From: Maylandia zebra
Lineage: Eukaryota; Chordata; Actinopteri; Cichliformes; Cichlidae
Direction: 5' to 3'
DNA length: 64,000 nt
NCBI RefSeq assembly: GCF_041146795.1
Contig: NC_135179.1
Coordinates: 15,448,047 to 15,512,046 of the forward strand
The position numbers were made by a program, and so were the translations under genes. Every line of letters starts with the position of its first letter. The first letter of the stretch is position 1. The notes beneath the pieces are model-generated. The model saw only the letters and a list, made by a program, of their open reading frames with translations. It ran no database searches and had not been told where the DNA came from. Positions 61,134 through 64,000 of the stretch are shown here, piece by piece.

Positions 61134-63204
61134 CTAAACTTCAGCAGGCTGCTTGAACAGCTGACACTCGGTTTCAAAGTCGCAGCCTTTGAGCAGATCA
61201 CTGTAGTGCTCTAAGACATCTCGATAGAGCGGCATGGAAGACCGATTAGTCAAACCGGGGAAAGTTACAGGCTTCTCATTGAGCAGCGGCTGTAGTCTGA
61301 GGTCACCTCCCCCGCAGTCAGAGAGCACCAGGACCAAGTTAGCTGCATAGGGCAACATGTGAGTGGTGCGGAATGAGCGATGGGCCTGTGCAGCATAGTT
61401 GGTTGATGTCAGCGGTTCGCTGTCCTTGAAGAAGCCCAGAAGGGTAAGCAGAGGAAGAAGGGTGTCTGCATGGCCCACCTGGACTGTCACAGCTTCAGTC
61501 ACCTGCTGTCCCAACCTGCCGCACAGAGGAGAAAGAAAGTTTAAAATTAGCTACAGTTCCTGCTGTAAATCTGAAGATAAACTGTAAAGAAAACACAAAA
61601 GCGGGACTCTGGAGTCCATCCCAATGCCATATAAAATTGTCCTTTGATGAATGGTTTCTAGTTATGTAAACATAATTGTTTCATGTATTTCTTTAATCAA
61701 GGGCATCAAAAACCTACAGGTTATTAAAAGTTCACCTACTTATTCTGAGTGGCCGTCTTGTCCATTCGGCTAAACACGTCATGAAATAGGATACAGCTTG
61801 CCTTGCTGTTAATATCATGACCATAGCCTCTTTTCCAGAATTCCCTTAGGTCACTTGCATACTCAATAACCTGTTAAACCAGATAAATGCTCAAAATTGA
61901 AACAAGATGTTCAACTGTTTAAACCACAAAAGATTCTTCTGGCTTCTCTAACAACCTCATAAACATCTGCACTTAATATATCTGATGGCTATCTCCTACC
62001 TTTGCATCGTCCTCGTCAAAGAGCTCACACCAGGGGGACTTCACTGACCTAATTGCAAATTCGTATGCACACAAGTAAAATGCAGCCTCAGCCACATCTG
62101 CAAGATAAATGTTAAGTGGTTCAGTAACACAGGCTGTTCAAACATGGATTCTTCTCTTCCAGAGAGGTGGCATCCTCACAAAATGAACTAGGAAGCGTTT
62201 AGAGAGCAGCCTTCATCTGACTGCTCAGAATGAAGTTAACACTGAAGCACCTTAGATGTAAGATATATGATATTATAAATAAGGCATTGCTCTGTTAATA
62301 CAGATAATAAGAGTGCAGATAATACACTCAGTCTGGTTTTGTAGATACAACCGTATGTGATGGAACTGTATGGGACGTTGAGGATGTCTGCGATCTTCTG
62401 CTGGACCCTCCTCATCTCTGGCCCTTGCTTGAACTTCTCCACCTCTGTCACAGCTGATGGGTTGTTATCAACTTCCTCCAAAAACCTGGTGCATTTATCA
62501 AAAAACCTCATGAGAGCGTCATTCACCGCGTGATCAAACTCCATATCTGCACAGAGGAAAGCAACAGATTATAATGAGCAACAGGTTATGCATAAAGGGG
62601 CCATCATAATAATCATGGTCGTACCTTTAATATGCCACAGTTCTGTTAGTCCTGCCTTGAAGGACAGTGTGCTGTTGACACACCTGTGCTTTGAGCTGGT
62701 TATGAATTTGATGAATCCACCTCGAAGCTTCTCCTCTGAAATCAGTGAGGGGAACAGCTTTGACAGCCTGACAGCCAGGTGCTTCAGCTCATCCACACCT
62801 TTCTGGACGAGTCGTCCGTCCATGTCCTCAGTGTACCACATCCTCCACTGGGTCTGCAATTCGTGCAGCCAGCTCTGTTCTCCTGAGGCATTGTGCAGGA
62901 TCATGTTATAGAGCTGCTGCATCTCCTTAATATTTTTGGTCGTCGGGTATCTTGTGCCATGTCTTATTATGGCTGTCAGATGAATTTGTTGACATTCATC
63001 CAGTGGAGGCTGTAAAATTGACCTGTTTACAGCAAGTATGTCCTCTCTGAGATACGGGTTAACCTCCTCGTACCTCCCTTTCGTGTTGAAATATTTGGCG
63101 ATTGCTGGTATATTAGCCTCATCTTCGAACGTCACGTAATTAGATAAAAACCCAGAGGTGTAAAAAACATAAAACACTATAAATTTCCAAAGAAAAGTCA
63201 GCAT
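61134..63204 (-). CDS. minpp1: Multiple inositol polyphosphate phosphatase 1, tandem copy B (5 exons)
   Basis: Second, compact copy of the inositol polyphosphate phosphatase, lying about 2 kb upstream of copy A in the same orientation. Exons on the minus strand: 62625-63204, 62352-62546, 62000-62097, 61740-61870 and 61134-61515. They total 1386 nt, or 461 aa. Exons 2-5 have exactly the same lengths as in copy A (195, 98, 131, 382). A signal peptide-like hydrophobic start is followed by catalytic RHGTRYP at 81-87. The acid motif reads HAD at residues 350-352 instead of the family's HAE. The C-terminus is again FKQPAEV, with no SDEL. The donor after exon 2 (GTTGTA) is weak. The donor after exon 4 must be the GTAGGT at 61734-61739, because reading through meets a TAG at once. 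The gene is intact and probably active, but the HAD change could alter catalysis. It could equally be named minpp1b; the ohnolog or duplicate naming is not resolvable here. Confidence 0.92.
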
Positions 63205-64000
63205 GATGCACGTTTGAAGAGAGCAAAAAAATAAAAAATCAATGTGACGCCATCAGAAATAGGACAGAGCAAAGTCCAGTGCAGTTTATTTACCCTGATT
63301 TCCTCAGAACACATGTTCCAATTCCAAGGACTTTCCATTCCCCTTTGACTTCCCGAGTCCCTTCCAGTCATTACTGATGCGTCACTGTTTCTTTGTCTTT
63401 CATAATTATAATTCATTAAATACTCCTCCAGTACTTGTCACTAGATATTTTCATTTCAGTTTTGAACAAACAGGAAATGAAAACATATTTAACGTGAAAG
63501 GTTGGGCATGTTTGTTGATGTTTTTATGACTTCTTGGTGCCCAGTATGCTTTGCATTATACAAATTAGGGTTAGGTCCTAGGAGATGAATAAAAGACATT
63601 CATTAGCTAGAAAGAAAAAGTCACACATTTGTTAATGCAAAGTTCTTTATAAAATTCCTGTTTATGGTCGATCAGGATTTGGATTGATGTCCTGAAGGCT
63701 TTGGTATTACTGATACAGTAAGGTCAATTTTAGAAATAATATAATAATATAATTCATAACTTCAGAAATAATCAAAGACTGACATAGAATTGAAAGTAAG
63801 CGTGGCTTACTAAGTAGAGTCCAGTCTTCACCAATAGATGGCCTCAGATGAAAATGAGTGGGGTTGGCGTGTTCCTGTACAACATTGCATTTTTCTCTCA
63901 CTGTAGTTGTCACTGTTGCTGTGTTTAAATGCTCCGACTTAGCTGGTAAATCATAAATTAAACATGTAAACATTCCTATCTTTTGCTAAAAACAAATATG
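63205..64000. other. Upstream region of minpp1 copy B
   Basis: Contains the presumed copy B promoter and 5' UTR. No further exon or repeat is recognised up to the window edge. Confidence 0.45.

Overview
The window is a piece of a ray-finned (probably percomorph) fish chromosome. It holds four intron-containing protein genes, all on the minus strand, in a background of fish-type transposons (CR1/L2-like LINEs, hAT, Tc1/mariner and TTAA-type elements, a tRNA-derived SINE) and long microsatellites. Every coding exon listed was placed by hand from reading frame, GT/AG splice sites and phase. The four reconstructed coding sequences are open from ATG to stop.

Layout from left to right: 1-13.1 kb has no supported host gene. 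It carries a 5'-truncated LINE (about 791-2722, plus strand), Tc1/mariner remnants and a TTAA-flanked MITE. 13,128-22,790 is a complete nine-exon pten gene. 23.5-27.9 kb is intergenic and holds a 1.6 kb non-autonomous hAT element. 28,031-42,435 is a complete twelve-exon papss2 gene whose introns hold three hAT-type elements and one mariner-type element. 43.2-47.3 kb holds a LINE relic and an unclassified repeat. 47,301-59,152 and 61,134-63,204 are two tandem five-exon minpp1 genes; the first is stretched by a 4.2 kb LINE in its last intron.

The order minpp1-papss2-pten matches the human 10q23 neighbourhood (established knowledge), but no atad1 exon is recognisable between papss2 and pten, where it lies in mammals. 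The products act in separate pathways: PTEN removes the 3-phosphate of PIP3, PAPSS2 makes the sulfate donor PAPS, and MINPP1 dephosphorylates inositol polyphosphates. They share a neighbourhood, not an operon.

The most notable observations are: a 405 bp tract identical in both minpp1 copies, including an entire intron, which suggests recent gene conversion; a changed catalytic proton-donor motif (HAE to HAD) in one minpp1 copy and no ER-retention tail in either; a Gly/Pro-rich expansion of the flexible C2 loop of PTEN; and non-autonomous hAT elements with perfect 8 bp target duplications carrying unrelated internal sequence.
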